64,000 bases of DNA from Bradyrhizobium cosmicum (GCF_007290395.2 NZ_CP041656.2:6014001-6078000); one strand, 5' to 3'; shown: positions 26,687-36,499, numbered from the stretch's first letter. Notes: generated by a model not told the origin, from the letters alone. A program made the numbers and translations.

Positions 26687-26863
26687 GTGCTGTTCGCTTC
26701 ACTGACCCTGCTCTGCCAGCCCCTGAGCTTCATCGCCACCAAATGGCAGAAGCTGGTGCGGATTGCCGGCAACCCTTACCGCCCCGAGCTTCACTACATG
26801 CGCGGGCCCGGCCCGAAATGGCACGCCAAGTATCAGGCCAGCCGGCTCGACCGCACGCGCTGA
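26687..26863 (+). CDS. Possible 58-residue basic protein (GTG start)
   Basis: Frame of 58 residues starting at GTG 26687, ten bases after the previous stop and preceded by GAGGTG. It begins with a short hydrophobic helix (LFASLTLLCQPLSFIA) and continues as a basic tail (KWQKLVRIAGNPYRPELHY). No family recognised. Evidence is the ribosome-binding site, tight spacing and plausible composition only. Confidence 0.4.
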   Translation: MLFASLTLLCQPLSFIATKWQKLVRIAGNPYRPELHYMRGPGPKWHAKYQASRLDRTR

Positions 26864-26885
26864 GCGCCGTCCGCCACCCCCTCCC

Positions 26886-27659
26886 CTATTTGCCCGTGAA
26901 TTTCGCCTTGCGCTTCTCGACGAAGGCGTTGCGGCCTTCGACGGCATCGGCGCTCCTGCGGATCGTGGCCTGAAGCTCGATCTCGCGGCGGAATTGCGCC
27001 TCGTAGGTCGCATGCTCGCTCTCCTCGATCAGCGCGCGGGTCGCGACCAAAGCGCGCGTCGGCCCCTCCGCCAGGCGGCGCGCCAGCGTCATCGCCTCCT
27101 CCATCAGCTTCGCATCATCGACGACCTGCCGCACCAGGCCGATCTCCTGGGCGCGCTCGGCCGTCAGCGGCTCGTTCAGCAGCATCAGCTCGAGCGCCCG
27201 CTGCCGGCCGATCAGGCGCGGCAGCAGCCAGGTCGAGCCGAGATCCGGCACCAGCGCGATACGGCTGAATACCTGGATGAAGCTCGCGGACCGCGCCGCA
27301 ACAATGATATCGCCGGCCATCGCAAGGCTGAAGCCGCCGCCGGCCGCGACGCCGTTGACGGCAACGACGACCGGTACGCGGCATTCGCGCAGCGCCCTGA
27401 AGGCCGGCCAGTAGAACCGCATCACGCCGGCGGCGATGTCCTCGCCGAGCGCCTCGGATGCCTTCAAATTCTGTCCTGAGCAGAAGCCGCGCCCGGCGCC
27501 GGTGAGGACCAGGGCGCGAACGCTTTCGTCCCGCGTCATCCCGGCAACCGCAGCGGCGAGCGCGCCGAGCAGGTCCGGGGTCATCGCGTTCAGGCTCGCC
27601 GGCTCGTCCAGCGTCAATATCCCGACCGCGCCATCCCGCGCCTGTTTCACACCTGCCAT
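26886..27659 (-). CDS. Enoyl-CoA hydratase/isomerase family protein (PaaG-like)
   Basis: 257 residues from ATG 27659, preceded by GGGAGAAG. Crotonase fold: oxyanion-hole segments GAGRGFCSGQNLKA near residue 53 and VNGVAAGGGFSLAMAGDI near residue 100, then IALVPDLGSTWLLPRLIG. The sequence pattern is close to PaaG-type isomerases (2-(1,2-epoxy-1,2-dihydrophenyl)acetyl-CoA isomerase) and to beta-oxidation hydratases; no paa genes accompany it, so the substrate is open. Divergent from the gamma-glutamyltransferase gene. Confidence 0.85.
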   Translation of the reverse strand: MAGVKQARDGAVGILTLDEPASLNAMTPDLLGALAAAVAGMTRDESVRALVLTGAGRGFCSGQNLKASEALGEDIAAGVMRFYWPAFRALRECRVPVVVAVNGVAAGGGFSLAMAGDIIVAARSASFIQVFSRIALVPDLGSTWLLPRLIGRQRALELMLLNEPLTAERAQEIGLVRQVVDDAKLMEEAMTLARRLAEGPTRALVATRALIEESEHATYEAQFRREIELQATIRRSADAVEGRNAFVEKRKAKFTGK

Positions 27660-27748
27660 GTCGCTTCTCCCTTTGGATTGTTCTCGTTTGCCGCAATGTG
27701 CCATTGTCCGCGCGCTCCGCCAACCAAGACAACAGACAAGACGACATC

Positions 27749-29338
27749 ATGCCTCATCAGTTCAGCCTCGCCCAAACCGTTCGCAAACCCGCCGTCACGT
27801 CCAAGGGCGGCATCGTCGCCGCGCAATCGCGCAGGGCGGCCGAAGTGGGAGCGCAAGTGCTGGCGGCGGGCGGCGACTGCGTGGATGCGATCGTCGCGAC
27901 CACCTTCGCGCTGAACGTGCTGGAGCCCTGGAACAGCGGTATCGGCGGCGGCGGTGCGATGGTGCTCTACCGCGCCAAGGAAAATCGCTACGAGGTGATC
28001 GACTACGGCATGTGTGCGCCGCAAAGCCTGCGCACCGCCGACTACCCCCTCAGCGGCGAGGGCGCTGCCTCCGATCTCTTCCCGTGGCCGCGGGTGAAGG
28101 ACGATCGCAACATCCACGGCCCCGGCGCGGTCGCCGTGCCCGGCGTCGTCGCCGGCATGGAGGAGGCGCATCGCCACCACGCGAAGCTGCCGTGGAAGGA
28201 TCTGGTCGCGCCGTCCGTCGCGCTCGCGGGCGAAGGCATGCTGGTCGATTGGTGGACCACGCTGACGATCGCGAACTCGGCCGCCGATCTCAGGCGCTAC
28301 CCAGGAAGCGCAGCCACGTTCCTGAAGGACGGCCTGCCGCCGAGCGCGCCATGGGGCATCAAATCCGAGACGCGGCTGCGGCTGGACAATCTGAAGGCGA
28401 CGCTGTCGCATCTTGCCGAAGCCGGCCCGCGCGATTTCTACCAGGGCGATCTCGCCAAGAGCATCGCCTCGGACATCAAGGCCGACGGCGGCTCGCTCTC
28501 GGTGGAGGATCTCGCCGCATTCCGCGCCCATCCGCGCGAGCCGCTGGCAATCCCCTATCGTGGCGGCAAGGTCATCGCGACGCCGGAACTCACGGCCGGA
28601 CCGACGCTGGCGCATGCGCTGCGCCTGCTGCAGGAGAATCTGAAACCGGCAGGCGCGCCCGATGCGGCCGCCTATGGCGAATATGCGCTCGCCCTGCAAG
28701 CTGCCTATGCCGAACGGCTCAAGGACATGGGCGATGCCGCCGGCAAGCGCTCGCTCGGCGCGGAGTATCTCGCGCCGGCCTGCACCACGCATTTCTCCGT
28801 GGTCGACCGCGACGGCAACATCGCAGCGGTGACGCAGACGCTACTGTCGTCCTTCGGCTCGAAATACGTGACGCCGCACACCGGCATTGCCATGAACAAC
28901 GGCATCATGTGGTTCGATCCGACGCCCGGCACCACCAACTCGCTCGCCCCCGGCAAGCGCTGCCTCACGAACTACACCCCTGTCATCGCCGAGGCCAGGG
29001 ATGGCAAACGCCTCGCGATCGGTGCGTCCGGCGGCCGCCGCATCCTGCCGTCGGTGATGCAGCTCGCGTCGTTCGTGATGGATTTCGGCATGGACCTGGA
29101 TGCCGCCATCCACCAGCCGCGCATCGACGCCAGCGAAGGCGCGATCGTGATCGGCGACGCCCGACTGCCGGCGGACGCCCGCAAGGCGCTCGCCGCGCGC
29201 TTCGACTACGAGGAGACCCAGGTGCAGGCCTTGCCGCAGAAATTCGCCTGCCCGAGCGTGGTGATGCGCGAGGGTGACGTCAATTCCGGCGCTGTCGAAA
29301 TCTTCCAGCCCTGGGCCGATGCGGTGGCGGAAGGCTGA
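27749..29338 (+). CDS. Gamma-glutamyltransferase family protein
   Basis: 529 residues from ATG 27749. Ntn-hydrolase that autocleaves to expose a Thr; the motif TTHFSVVDRDG lies at residues 346-356, so the first Thr (346) is the predicted nucleophile. Also present are the N-terminal GGDCVDAIVATTFALNVLEP and the glycine-rich GIGGGGAMVLY. No signal peptide is evident, so a cytosolic enzyme is possible, unlike periplasmic E. coli Ggt. Reaction: transfer or hydrolysis of gamma-glutamyl groups from glutathione or gamma-glutamyl amines. It converges on the amine oxidase gene. Confidence 0.85.
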   Translation: MPHQFSLAQTVRKPAVTSKGGIVAAQSRRAAEVGAQVLAAGGDCVDAIVATTFALNVLEPWNSGIGGGGAMVLYRAKENRYEVIDYGMCAPQSLRTADYPLSGEGAASDLFPWPRVKDDRNIHGPGAVAVPGVVAGMEEAHRHHAKLPWKDLVAPSVALAGEGMLVDWWTTLTIANSAADLRRYPGSAATFLKDGLPPSAPWGIKSETRLRLDNLKATLSHLAEAGPRDFYQGDLAKSIASDIKADGGSLSVEDLAAFRAHPREPLAIPYRGGKVIATPELTAGPTLAHALRLLQENLKPAGAPDAAAYGEYALALQAAYAERLKDMGDAAGKRSLGAEYLAPACTTHFSVVDRDGNIAAVTQTLLSSFGSKYVTPHTGIAMNNGIMWFDPTPGTTNSLAPGKRCLTNYTPVIAEARDGKRLAIGASGGRRILPSVMQLASFVMDFGMDLDAAIHQPRIDASEGAIVIGDARLPADARKALAARFDYEETQVQALPQKFACPSVVMREGDVNSGAVEIFQPWADAVAEG

Positions 29339-29367
29339 GCAGACTCGGTCAGCCGCGGGCTCCTTAA

Positions 29368-29389
29368 CCTCTCCCGCAAGCGGGAGAGG
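29368..29389. terminator. Perfect hairpin between convergent genes
   Basis: CCTCTCCCGC, two bases AA, then GCGGGAGAGG: a perfect 10-base stem between the ends of two convergent genes. It shares its core with the repeat at 59291-59438 and may act as a bidirectional terminator or REP-type element. Confidence 0.55.
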
Positions 29390-29428
29390 GAGCGCACTTG
29401 CGTTACAGCAACAGTAAATCTATCCGCT

Positions 29429-30715
29429 TCAGATCCCCAGCCGGTCCCTGACACGCCCCGCGATCACGGCGGTCGTCACGCCAACGGGCCAGAACGCATG
29501 CATCGGGATCGGCTTGATGCCGGTGACGGGCATGTCGATCTCGGCCCTGGCGCCGCCGATCAGCCGGCGCGCGAGCTGGGCGCCCATCGCGGTCGAGAGC
29601 GCGACGCCGCGGCCATTGCAGCCGAGCGAGATCAGGACGCCCTCCGCGGGCTCGTGCACATGCGGGTAATGATCCCCGGTGATCGCGAGCCGGCTGTTCC
29701 AGCCATGGGTCCAAGCGACGCCCTTGAGCTGCGGCCATAGCCGCTCGGCATAGCGCATGAGATAGGCGACATCGTTCGGCGCGCTGATCCAGCGCATCGG
29801 GCCGCGGCCGCCCATCAAGAGCCGGTTATGCTGGTCGATGCGGTAATAGACGGTGATGTGGCCGCTTTCGTAGAGCACGGGGCGCGTCGGCATGATCGAA
29901 CGGGCAACCTCGTCCGAGAGCGGCGCGGTGGCGGCGATCGACGAGAACACCGGCACGATGGTGCGGCGGAGCGCGGGCCAGAGGTCGTCGGTGAAACCGT
30001 TGGTGGCAAGCAGCACCTTGTCCGCATGCACGATCGCGCGCGGCGTCTCGATGCGCCAGCGACTGCCGTCGCGACGGAGCGACAGCGCCGGCGTTTCGCC
30101 GTGCACCTTCGCCCCTGCCGAGATCGCAGCGCGCGCGAGGCCGCGCGCGTAGCTGAGCGGGTGCAGATCGCCGCCGCGGCTGTCCAGCATACCGCCGATA
30201 TAGCGGTCGGTGCCGGTCATCTCACGCAGCTGCTCGCGGTTCAGATAGGTCACGGGCATGCCGCGACGGATGCACTGCTTCGCGGTCGCCTCGATCGCAG
30301 CGGCGCTGGCCTCGTTATACGCCGTGCGCAGCGTGCCGTTCTGCCGCGCCTCGCACGGGATCTGGTAGCGGCGGATCAGATCGTGCGTGAAGTTCGTGGT
30401 GCCGTAGGCGAAGTCGATCATGCGGCGGCCGAGTTCGGCGCCGAAATCTGCTTCGATCTGGTCGGGATCGTGCTTCAAGCCGGGATTGGTGTGGCCGCCA
30501 TTGTTGCCCGATGCGCCCCAGCCTGGCTCCTGCGCCTCCAGCACGAGGGCCTCGACACCCTGCTCCGCCAGATGCAGTGCCGTGGACAGGCCAGTGTAGC
30601 CGCCGCCGACAATCGCGACGGAGACGGTCTTGTCGACATCGAGCGGCGGCGTGGCGACCGGGGCGACGGCCGTGTCGGCATAGAGGGAGGGTGGCAGAGG
30701 CAGGCGCGCAGTCAT
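29429..30715 (-). CDS. FAD-dependent amine/amino-acid oxidoreductase (PuuB-like)
   Basis: 428 residues, last gene of a four-gene operon with the ABC transporter. The dinucleotide-binding motif VAIVGGGYTGLSTALHLAE is at about residues 33-51, and the DAO fold continues with GWGASGNNGGHTNPG, as in PuuB/OrdL gamma-glutamylputrescine oxidases. It probably oxidises the compound taken up by the transporter, or its gamma-glutamyl derivative, giving an aldehyde. No PuuA-type ligase is in the window, so the puu route is not shown; glycine/opine oxidase-like activity is an alternative. Confidence 0.8.
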   Translation of the reverse strand: MTARLPLPPSLYADTAVAPVATPPLDVDKTVSVAIVGGGYTGLSTALHLAEQGVEALVLEAQEPGWGASGNNGGHTNPGLKHDPDQIEADFGAELGRRMIDFAYGTTNFTHDLIRRYQIPCEARQNGTLRTAYNEASAAAIEATAKQCIRRGMPVTYLNREQLREMTGTDRYIGGMLDSRGGDLHPLSYARGLARAAISAGAKVHGETPALSLRRDGSRWRIETPRAIVHADKVLLATNGFTDDLWPALRRTIVPVFSSIAATAPLSDEVARSIMPTRPVLYESGHITVYYRIDQHNRLLMGGRGPMRWISAPNDVAYLMRYAERLWPQLKGVAWTHGWNSRLAITGDHYPHVHEPAEGVLISLGCNGRGVALSTAMGAQLARRLIGGARAEIDMPVTGIKPIPMHAFWPVGVTTAVIAGRVRDRLGI

Positions 30716-30727
30716 GGCGAGGACCGA

Positions 30728-31459
30728 TCAGAGCGGATGCAGCACGCGGCGCAGGAAATCCTGCGTGCGCGGATGCTGTGGTTGGTTGAGCAGCGCCTTG
30801 GCCGGCCCCTGCTCGACGATGACGCCGCCGTCGATGAACAGCACGCGGTCGGCAACGTCACGGGCAAAGCCCATCTCGTGGGTGACGACCACCATGGTCA
30901 TGCCGTCGTCAGCGAGCTTGCGCATGACACCGAGGACGTCGCCGACGAGCTCGGGATCGAGCGCCGAGGTCGGCTCGTCGAACAGGATCGCCTTGGGCTG
31001 CATCGCCAGCGCCCGCGCAATCGCGACGCGCTGCTGCTGGCCGCCGGAGAGCTGCGGCGGATGCGCATCGGCCTTCTCGGCGAGGCCCACCTGCGCAAGC
31101 AGCGCGCGGCCACGCTCAAGCGCCTGCGCGCGGGCTTCCTTCTTGACGTAGAGCGGCCCCTCGATGACGTTTTCGAGCACTGTCCGATGCGGGAACAGGT
31201 TGAAGCGCTGGAACACCATCGAGACCTGGGTGCGAACCTTCACGATCGACGAGGCATCGCGATCGACCTTGAGGCCTTCGATACTGATCTCGCCGCGGTC
31301 GTAGCTTTCGAGCCCGTTGATGCAGCGCAGGATCGTCGACTTGCCCGAGCCGGACGGGCCGATGACGCAGACCACCTCGCCCTTCTGGACCGACGCCGTG
31401 ATGCCCTTGAGCACCTCGTTCTGGCCGAAGCTCTTGTGGACGTCGTTGAGCTCGATCAT
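30728..31459 (-). CDS. ABC transporter ATP-binding protein, polar amino acid type
   Basis: 243 residues from ATG 31459, overlapping the permease stop by 4 bases. Walker [10 protein letters not shown] near residue 37, signature [15 protein letters not shown], Walker [14 protein letters not shown] and a switch His in VVVTHEMGF. It is of the GlnQ/HisP class that drives uptake of amino acids or small amines. The oxidase gene follows after 12 bases. Confidence 0.93.
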   Translation of the reverse strand: MIELNDVHKSFGQNEVLKGITASVQKGEVVCVIGPSGSGKSTILRCINGLESYDRGEISIEGLKVDRDASSIVKVRTQVSMVFQRFNLFPHRTVLENVIEGPLYVKKEARAQALERGRALLAQVGLAEKADAHPPQLSGGQQQRVAIARALAMQPKAILFDEPTSALDPELVGDVLGVMRKLADDGMTMVVVTHEMGFARDVADRVLFIDGGVIVEQGPAKALLNQPQHPRTQDFLRRVLHPL

Positions 31460-32115
31460 TTCTTGCCGGCCCGCTTCTCGAAATGACGAACCAGCAGGAT
31501 CAGCGGGATGCTCATGGTGAGATACATCAGCGCCACCATCGTGAACACGTTGGTGTTCTTGAAGGTCGAGGACGCGATCAGCTTGCCTTGCAGCGCGAGC
31601 TCCGCGACCGTGATGGTCGAGGCCTGCGAAGAATCCTTCAGCATCATGATCATGACGTTGCCGTAGGGAGGAAGCACGATCCGCACCGCCTGCGGCAGCA
31701 CCACGCGGCGCATGGTCAGCCACCAGCCCATGCCGATCGACTGCGCCGCCTCGATCTGCCCCTTGTCAATCGCCTCGATGCCAGCGCGGAAGTTCTCCGC
31801 CTGGTAGGCCGAATAGGCGATGCCGAGCCCGAGGATCGCCGCCTGCAACGCGGACAGCGTGACGCCGAGATCTGGCATCACGAAGTACAGATAGAACAGC
31901 AGCACGATGATCGGGATGCCGCGGATCACGTTGATCAGGCTGGCGCTGAGCAGCGACAGCGCCTTGATGCCGGAGACCCGCATCATCGCCCAGACCAGGC
32001 CGAGCACCGTCGAGAGCAGCAGCGAGCCGATGGTGACGACGATCGTCAGTGCGACGCCGCTCATCAGGATCGGAAAGAACTCGACGGCGTCGTGCCAGAA
32101 GCCTTTCATCGGCAA
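31456..32115 (-). CDS. ABC transporter permease, polar amino acid type
   Basis: 219 residues with about 5 membrane helices, the HisM/GlnM type. The conserved cytoplasmic EAA-like loop is [20 protein letters not shown] at about residues 120-140. It is the only permease gene in the operon, so it may act as a homodimer. It lies 39 bases downstream of the binding-protein gene. Confidence 0.92.
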   Translation of the reverse strand: MPMKGFWHDAVEFFPILMSGVALTIVVTIGSLLLSTVLGLVWAMMRVSGIKALSLLSASLINVIRGIPIIVLLFYLYFVMPDLGVTLSALQAAILGLGIAYSAYQAENFRAGIEAIDKGQIEAAQSIGMGWWLTMRRVVLPQAVRIVLPPYGNVMIMMLKDSSQASTITVAELALQGKLIASSTFKNTNVFTMVALMYLTMSIPLILLVRHFEKRAGKK

Positions 32116-32154
32116 GCCTTCACTAAAGACCCTTCATCGATCGGCCCTTGAGGA

Positions 32155-32913
32155 TCAGCCCTGTGCCTTCAGGCCCCATTTGTCGAGGATCTTGTCGATG
32201 GTGCCGTTGGCCTTGAGCTTGGCCAGCGACGCGTTGATCTTGCCGAGCAGTGCGCTTTCGCCCTTGCGCACGCCGATGCCGACCGAGCCGACGGTGACGG
32301 GCTTGTAACCGTCGACGAGACGCACCTCGGGGAAACCGCCCTGCTTCAGATTGTAGGCGAGGATCGGATAGTCGGCGTAGCCGGCCTTGAGGCGGCCGGT
32401 GTTCACGTCGCGCAGGATGTCGGGAATGGTGTCGTACGCCTTCACGTCCGCGAACAGGCCGGACTTCTTCAACGCATCGACGAAGGCGGTGCCGACCTGG
32501 GCGCCGACCGTTTCGCCCTTCAGATCGTCCTGCGTCGCATAGGCCTTGGTGTCGGTCTTCGGCACCACGAGGCCTTCGCCATAGGTGTAGATCGGATCGG
32601 AGAAGTCGACGACTTCCTTGCGCGGCGCGGTGATGAACATCGCGGCGGCGATGATGTCGATCTTGCTCGAGGTCAGTGACGGGATCAGCGCCGAGAACTG
32701 CATCGGTTCGATCTGAACGTTGAAGCCGGCATCCTTGCCCACTTCAGTCACGAGATCGACCATGATGCCCTGGATCGTATTGGTCTTGGTGTCGAGGAAG
32801 GTGAAGGGAATGCCCGTCGGCGTCGAGCCGACCTTCAGCACCTGCTGCGCCGAAGCCGGCATAGCGGCCGAAATCGCGAGCGCCGCGACCGCGGCCAAAC
32901 CAAAACGCTTCAT
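32155..32913 (-). CDS. Periplasmic amino-acid/amine-binding protein
   Basis: 252 residues from ATG 32913. A cleavable signal peptide spans residues 1-22 (cut after SAMPASA-like ...PASA), then KVGSTPTGIPFTFLDTKTN and the family-3 solute-binding pattern FSDPIYTYGEGLVV. The ligand is unknown; the following PuuB-like oxidase suggests an amine or amino acid. It is the first gene of its operon, divergent from the XRE-cupin regulator. Confidence 0.9.
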   Translation of the reverse strand: MKRFGLAAVAALAISAAMPASAQQVLKVGSTPTGIPFTFLDTKTNTIQGIMVDLVTEVGKDAGFNVQIEPMQFSALIPSLTSSKIDIIAAAMFITAPRKEVVDFSDPIYTYGEGLVVPKTDTKAYATQDDLKGETVGAQVGTAFVDALKKSGLFADVKAYDTIPDILRDVNTGRLKAGYADYPILAYNLKQGGFPEVRLVDGYKPVTVGSVGIGVRKGESALLGKINASLAKLKANGTIDKILDKWGLKAQG

Positions 32914-33000
32914 CGCATTCCCCTTTGGGTCCGGCCGATGCGGCGCTCGCAAATGTCGTGATCGCAGACATTGCGGGCCGAGCCGTTTCGGCCTATTTTC

Positions 33001-33019
33001 ACCAATATGAAAATTTGGT
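33001..33019. promoter_or_regulatory. Inverted repeat upstream of the transporter operon
   Basis: ACCAA and TTGGT arms separated by nine AT-rich bases, 88 bases upstream of the binding-protein start and in the region shared with the divergent XRE-cupin gene. Candidate operator or promoter element; no protein has been assigned to it. Confidence 0.4.
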
Positions 33020-33047
33020 CACACTTTCGCGGGCGATGCAAGCGGTT

Positions 33048-33061
33048 TTCATGCACATGAA
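33048..33061. promoter_or_regulatory. Palindrome at the XRE-cupin leader
   Basis: TTCATG-CA-CATGAA, arms fully complementary, ending 14 bases before the GTG start of the regulator and abutting its ribosome-binding site. Position suggests autoregulation by the XRE-cupin protein. Confidence 0.45.
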
Positions 33062-33075
33062 GGAAGCGGTTTGAC

Positions 33076-33732
33076 GTGAGCGGTGGCAAAAGAATGCGCA
33101 AACCGGCCGCCGCGAAAGCGGTGAAGACGACGAAGGCTAGCGCGAAGCCGGCGGAGCCGGCAATGGACGTCGCAGTCGGCCGCCGCATCCGCGATCTCAG
33201 GCGGGTCAGGCAATTCTCGCTGGAGACGGTCGCCGCGCGCACCGAACTGTCGATCGGCTTCCTCAGCCAGATCGAGCGCGGCCTGTCGTCACCATCGCTG
33301 CGCGTGCTGGCAACGCTCGCCGACGTGCTCGGCGTCGGCATCGCCGCGCTGTTCGGCGCGAGCCCGAGCGCCGACGGAGCATCCGATCAGGTGGTAACGC
33401 GCGGGCTGCAGCGGCCGGAATTGAAGCTATGGCGCACCGGCGTCTCGAAGCAATTGCTGAGCCCGGCCAGCGCCGACAATAAGCTCAATTTGTTCCTTGT
33501 GCACCTGGAGCCCGGCGGCTCCACCGGCGACGAGCTCTACACCCATGACGGCGAGGAGGCCGGCCTCGTGCTCGACGGCGAGATGATGCTGACGGTGGAC
33601 AGCGAGACGTGGTCGCTGAAGACGGGCGACAGTTTTCGCTTCGCGAGCCGGCGGCCGCACCGGTTTTCCAATCCGGCTGAGGATGCGAAGGCCGTGGTGC
33701 TGTGGGTGAATTGCGTGACGGGGGCGGGGTAG
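33076..33732 (+). CDS. XRE-cupin transcriptional regulator
   Basis: 218 residues from GTG 33076, preceded by AGGAAG; an ATG six codons on is an alternative. A basic N-terminal tail is followed by an XRE helix-turn-helix at about residues 35-90 (RIRDLRRVRQFSLETVAARTELSIGFLSQIERG) and a C-terminal cupin barrel at about 140-215 (GEEAGLVLDGEMMLTVD). The architecture is that of PuuR and related regulators of amine and amino-acid catabolism. It faces the ABC transporter/oxidase operon and probably controls it. Confidence 0.9.
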   Translation: MSGGKRMRKPAAAKAVKTTKASAKPAEPAMDVAVGRRIRDLRRVRQFSLETVAARTELSIGFLSQIERGLSSPSLRVLATLADVLGVGIAALFGASPSADGASDQVVTRGLQRPELKLWRTGVSKQLLSPASADNKLNLFLVHLEPGGSTGDELYTHDGEEAGLVLDGEMMLTVDSETWSLKTGDSFRFASRRPHRFSNPAEDAKAVVLWVNCVTGAG

Positions 33733-33736
33733 CTCC

Positions 33737-33822
33737 CGTCATTGCGAGCGCAGCGAAGCAATCCAGAATCCCTCCGCGGAGATAGTCTGGATTGCTTCGT
33801 CGCTGCGCTCCTCGCAATGACG
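33737..33822. repeat. Dispersed palindromic repeat, copy 1
   Basis: A long imperfect palindrome: CGTCATTGCGAGCGCAGCG and GAAGCAATCCAGA on the left mirror TCTGGATTGCTTCG and CTCGCAATGACG on the right, around CCTCCGCGGA. A near-identical copy lies at 51564-51640. It lies between convergent genes (XRE-cupin and dadA-like). The family appears, from memory, as an abundant intergenic repeat in Bradyrhizobium. Confidence 0.85.
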
Positions 33823-33834
33823 AGGGATGGAGTC

Positions 33835-35100
33835 TTAGCCAAACCGGTGCTGATACCGATCCACCGTCAGCGCACTGACATCGACATCCGGCTTCTTGCC
33901 TGACAGCAAATCCGCGAGCACCCGGCCGGAGCCGCAGGACATGGTCCAGCCGAGCGTGCCGTGGCCGGTGTTGAGGTGGAGATTGGCGTACTTGGTCGCG
34001 CCGATCACGGGCGGGCCGTCCGGCGTCATCGGACGCAGGCCGCTCCAGAACGTCGCCTTGGCAAGATCGCCGCCGCGCGGGAACAGATCGGTCAGCGAGT
34101 GATCGAGCGTGGCGCGGCGGGCGTCGTAGAGCTTGGTCGAGAAGCCGGAGATTTCGGCGGTGCCGCCGACGCGGATGCGATTGCCGAGGCGGGTGATCGC
34201 GACCTTGTAGCTCTCGTCCATCACGGTCGATTCCGGCGCGCCCGAGGCGTCCTTGATCGGCACCGTGATCGAATAGCCCTTCACCGGATAGACCGGCAGC
34301 GAGATGCCGAGCGGCGCGACCATCTGCGACGAATAGCTGCCGAGCGCGAGCACGTAGGCGTCGGCCTGCAGCACGCCCGCACTGGTCGCGACACCGGTGA
34401 CACGCGCGCCGTCGGTGACGATGCGGTCGATCCCGGTGTTGAGCAGGAAGCGTACGCCCAGCGCTTCGGCATGCTTGGCCAGCGCCTGCGTGAACATGTG
34501 GCAGTCGCCGGTCTCGTCCTGCGGCAGGCGAAGGCCGCCGACGAACTTCTCCTTCACGGCGGCGAGCGCCGGCTCGACTGCAATGCAACCCTCGCGGTTC
34601 AGCGTCTCGTAAGGCACGCCATACTGCTTGAGCACGGCGACGTCTTCGCCGGTGCCGTCGAGCTGGGCCTGGTAGCGGAACAGCTGCAGCGTGCCCTGCG
34701 CGCGCTCGTCATATTGAATGCCGATGTCGCGGCGCAGATCGCGCAGGCAATCGCGGCTGTATTCCGCGATCGGGATCATCCGGCTCTTGTTGACCGCGTA
34801 GCGCGTGCTGGTGCAATTGCGCAGCATTTTGGTGAGCCAGACCCACATCACGGGATCCAGCTTCGGCCGGATCACCAGCGGGCCATGCTTCATCAGCAGC
34901 CACTTGATCGCCTTCACCGGCACGCCGGGGCCGGCCCAGGGCGAGGAATAGCCGGGCGACACCTCGCCGGCATTGGCGAAAGAGGTCTCCAGTGCCGGCT
35001 CGGGCTGACGGTCGACGACCGTCACTTCATGGCCGGCACGCGCGAGGTAGTAGGCAGAGGTGACGCCGATGACACCGCTGCCGAGGATCAGAACTTTCAC
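33835..35100 (-). CDS. dadA: D-amino acid dehydrogenase, DadA type
   Basis: 421 residues, typical DadA length. It opens [20 protein letters not shown], the FAD-binding GxGxxG fold, and has the DadA-like [16 protein letters not shown] and the C-terminal [17 protein letters not shown]. It oxidatively deaminates D-amino acids at the membrane to 2-oxo acids, feeding electrons to quinone. It lies 70 bases downstream of the class III aminotransferase gene on the same strand. No alanine racemase gene is near, so the symbol refers to the family. Confidence 0.88.
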   Translation of the reverse strand: MKVLILGSGVIGVTSAYYLARAGHEVTVVDRQPEPALETSFANAGEVSPGYSSPWAGPGVPVKAIKWLLMKHGPLVIRPKLDPVMWVWLTKMLRNCTSTRYAVNKSRMIPIAEYSRDCLRDLRRDIGIQYDERAQGTLQLFRYQAQLDGTGEDVAVLKQYGVPYETLNREGCIAVEPALAAVKEKFVGGLRLPQDETGDCHMFTQALAKHAEALGVRFLLNTGIDRIVTDGARVTGVATSAGVLQADAYVLALGSYSSQMVAPLGISLPVYPVKGYSITVPIKDASGAPESTVMDESYKVAITRLGNRIRVGGTAEISGFSTKLYDARRATLDHSLTDLFPRGGDLAKATFWSGLRPMTPDGPPVIGATKYANLHLNTGHGTLGWTMSCGSGRVLADLLSGKKPDVDVSALTVDRYQHRFG

Positions 35101-35170
35101 GCTACGTCAAACTCCCGCGGCATCACGCTCGCCGCTGCAAGGAAACAACTCGCAACGGCGAGAGCAATTA

Positions 35171-36499
35171 TCAGGCCACCCGCTTGATGGCATCACCCAG
35201 GATCGAAACGATGTCGTCGATGTGGCTCTTCTCGACGATGAGCGGCGGCGACAGCGCGAAGCTATCGCCGCTCATGCGGAAGTAGAGCCCGCGATTGAAG
35301 CAGTCGACCATCACGTCGTAACCGCGCGCACCGACCGCGCCGTCGCGCGGCGACAGCTCGACCGCGCCCATCAAGCCGCAATTGCGGATGTCGATGACGT
35401 TGGGCAGGCCCTTTAGCGAATGCAGCGCGTCGCGCCAGTATTCGGCGATCGACGCACCGCGCGTGAGCAGGCCTTCGTCCTTGTAGATGTCGAGCGTCGC
35501 GATGCCGGCGGCGCAGGCGGTCGGGTGCGCCGAATAGGTGTAGCCGTGGAACAGCTCCATGACGTTCTCGGGGCCGATCATCATGGCGTCGTGCACCTTG
35601 CGATGCGCGAACACCGCGCCGCAGGGAATGGTGCCGTTGGTGATGCCCTTGGCCGTCGTCATCAGGTCCGGCGTGACGCCGAAGAAATTGGCGGCGAACG
35701 GCGTGCCGAGGCGGCCGAACCCGGTGATGACTTCGTCGAAGATCAGGAGGATGCCGTGCTTGTCGCAGATCTCGCGCAGGCGGTTGAGATAGCCCTTCGG
35801 CGGCGGCAGCACCGCGGTCGAGCCCGGCACCGGCTCGACGATGACGGCGGCGATCGTCTCGGCGCCGTGCAGGGCCACCAGACGCTCGAGATCGTCGGCG
35901 AGCTCGGCGCCATGCTCCGGCTGGTCCTTGGCGAAGGCGTTCCGGGTGAGATCATGGGTGTGGCGGATGTGGTCGACGCCCGGCAACAGGGTCGTGAAGG
36001 CGCGGCGGTTGGCGACCATGCCGCCGACCGAGGTGCCGCCGAAGCCGACGCCGTGATAGCCGCGCTCGCGGCCGATCAAACGGGTGCGGCTCGCCTGGCC
36101 ATTGGCGCGGTGATAGGCGAGCGCGATCTTCAGCGCGGTATCGACCGACTCGGAGCCGGAGTTGGTGAAGAAGATGCGGTCGAGGCCCTTCGGCGCGATC
36201 TCGGCGAGGCGCTCGGCGAAATCGAATGCCAGTGGATGACCCATCTGGAACGACGGTGCGAAGTCCAGCGTCATCAGCTGCCGCTCGACCGCGGCGGCGA
36301 TCTGCTTGCGGCCGTGGCCGGCATTGACGCACCAGAGGCCAGCGGAGCCGTCGATCACCTTGCGGCCGTCGACAGTGGTGTAATGCATGCCCTCGGCGGA
36401 AGAGAACAGGCGCGGCGCCTTCTTGAACTGCCGGTTGGCCGTGAATGGCATCCAGAACGAGTCGGTCTTGATGGTGTTCGGAATCTGATGAAGGGTCAC
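35171..36499 (-). CDS. Class III omega-aminotransferase
   Basis: 442 residues from a GTG at 36499, with AAGGAG about 9 bases upstream; the frame upstream of this is not protein-like. It opens TLHQIPNTIKTDSFWMPFTA and carries GMHYTTVDGRKVIDGSAGLW, FFTNSGSESVDTALKIAL and the PLP-lysine region MTTAKGITNGTIPCGAV. This fits beta-alanine:pyruvate and related omega-amino acid transaminases, some of which accept putrescine. It likely feeds amine catabolism together with DadA. The divergent XRE-cupin gene at 36649 is a probable regulator. Confidence 0.88.
   Translation of the reverse strand: MTLHQIPNTIKTDSFWMPFTANRQFKKAPRLFSSAEGMHYTTVDGRKVIDGSAGLWCVNAGHGRKQIAAAVERQLMTLDFAPSFQMGHPLAFDFAERLAEIAPKGLDRIFFTNSGSESVDTALKIALAYHRANGQASRTRLIGRERGYHGVGFGGTSVGGMVANRRAFTTLLPGVDHIRHTHDLTRNAFAKDQPEHGAELADDLERLVALHGAETIAAVIVEPVPGSTAVLPPPKGYLNRLREICDKHGILLIFDEVITGFGRLGTPFAANFFGVTPDLMTTAKGITNGTIPCGAVFAHRKVHDAMMIGPENVMELFHGYTYSAHPTACAAGIATLDIYKDEGLLTRGASIAEYWRDALHSLKGLPNVIDIRNCGLMGAVELSPRDGAVGARGYDVMVDCFNRGLYFRMSGDSFALSPPLIVEKSHIDDIVSILGDAIKRVA

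Noticed and set aside
33737..33822. The palindrome as a simple rho-independent terminator or small RNA
   Set aside because: It recurs almost identically at 51564 without a T-run, which fits a dispersed repeat better.
33485..34588. Minus-strand frame of 367 residues overlapping dadA
   Set aside because: Out-of-phase reading of dadA that continues through the dispersed repeat and the XRE-cupin gene.
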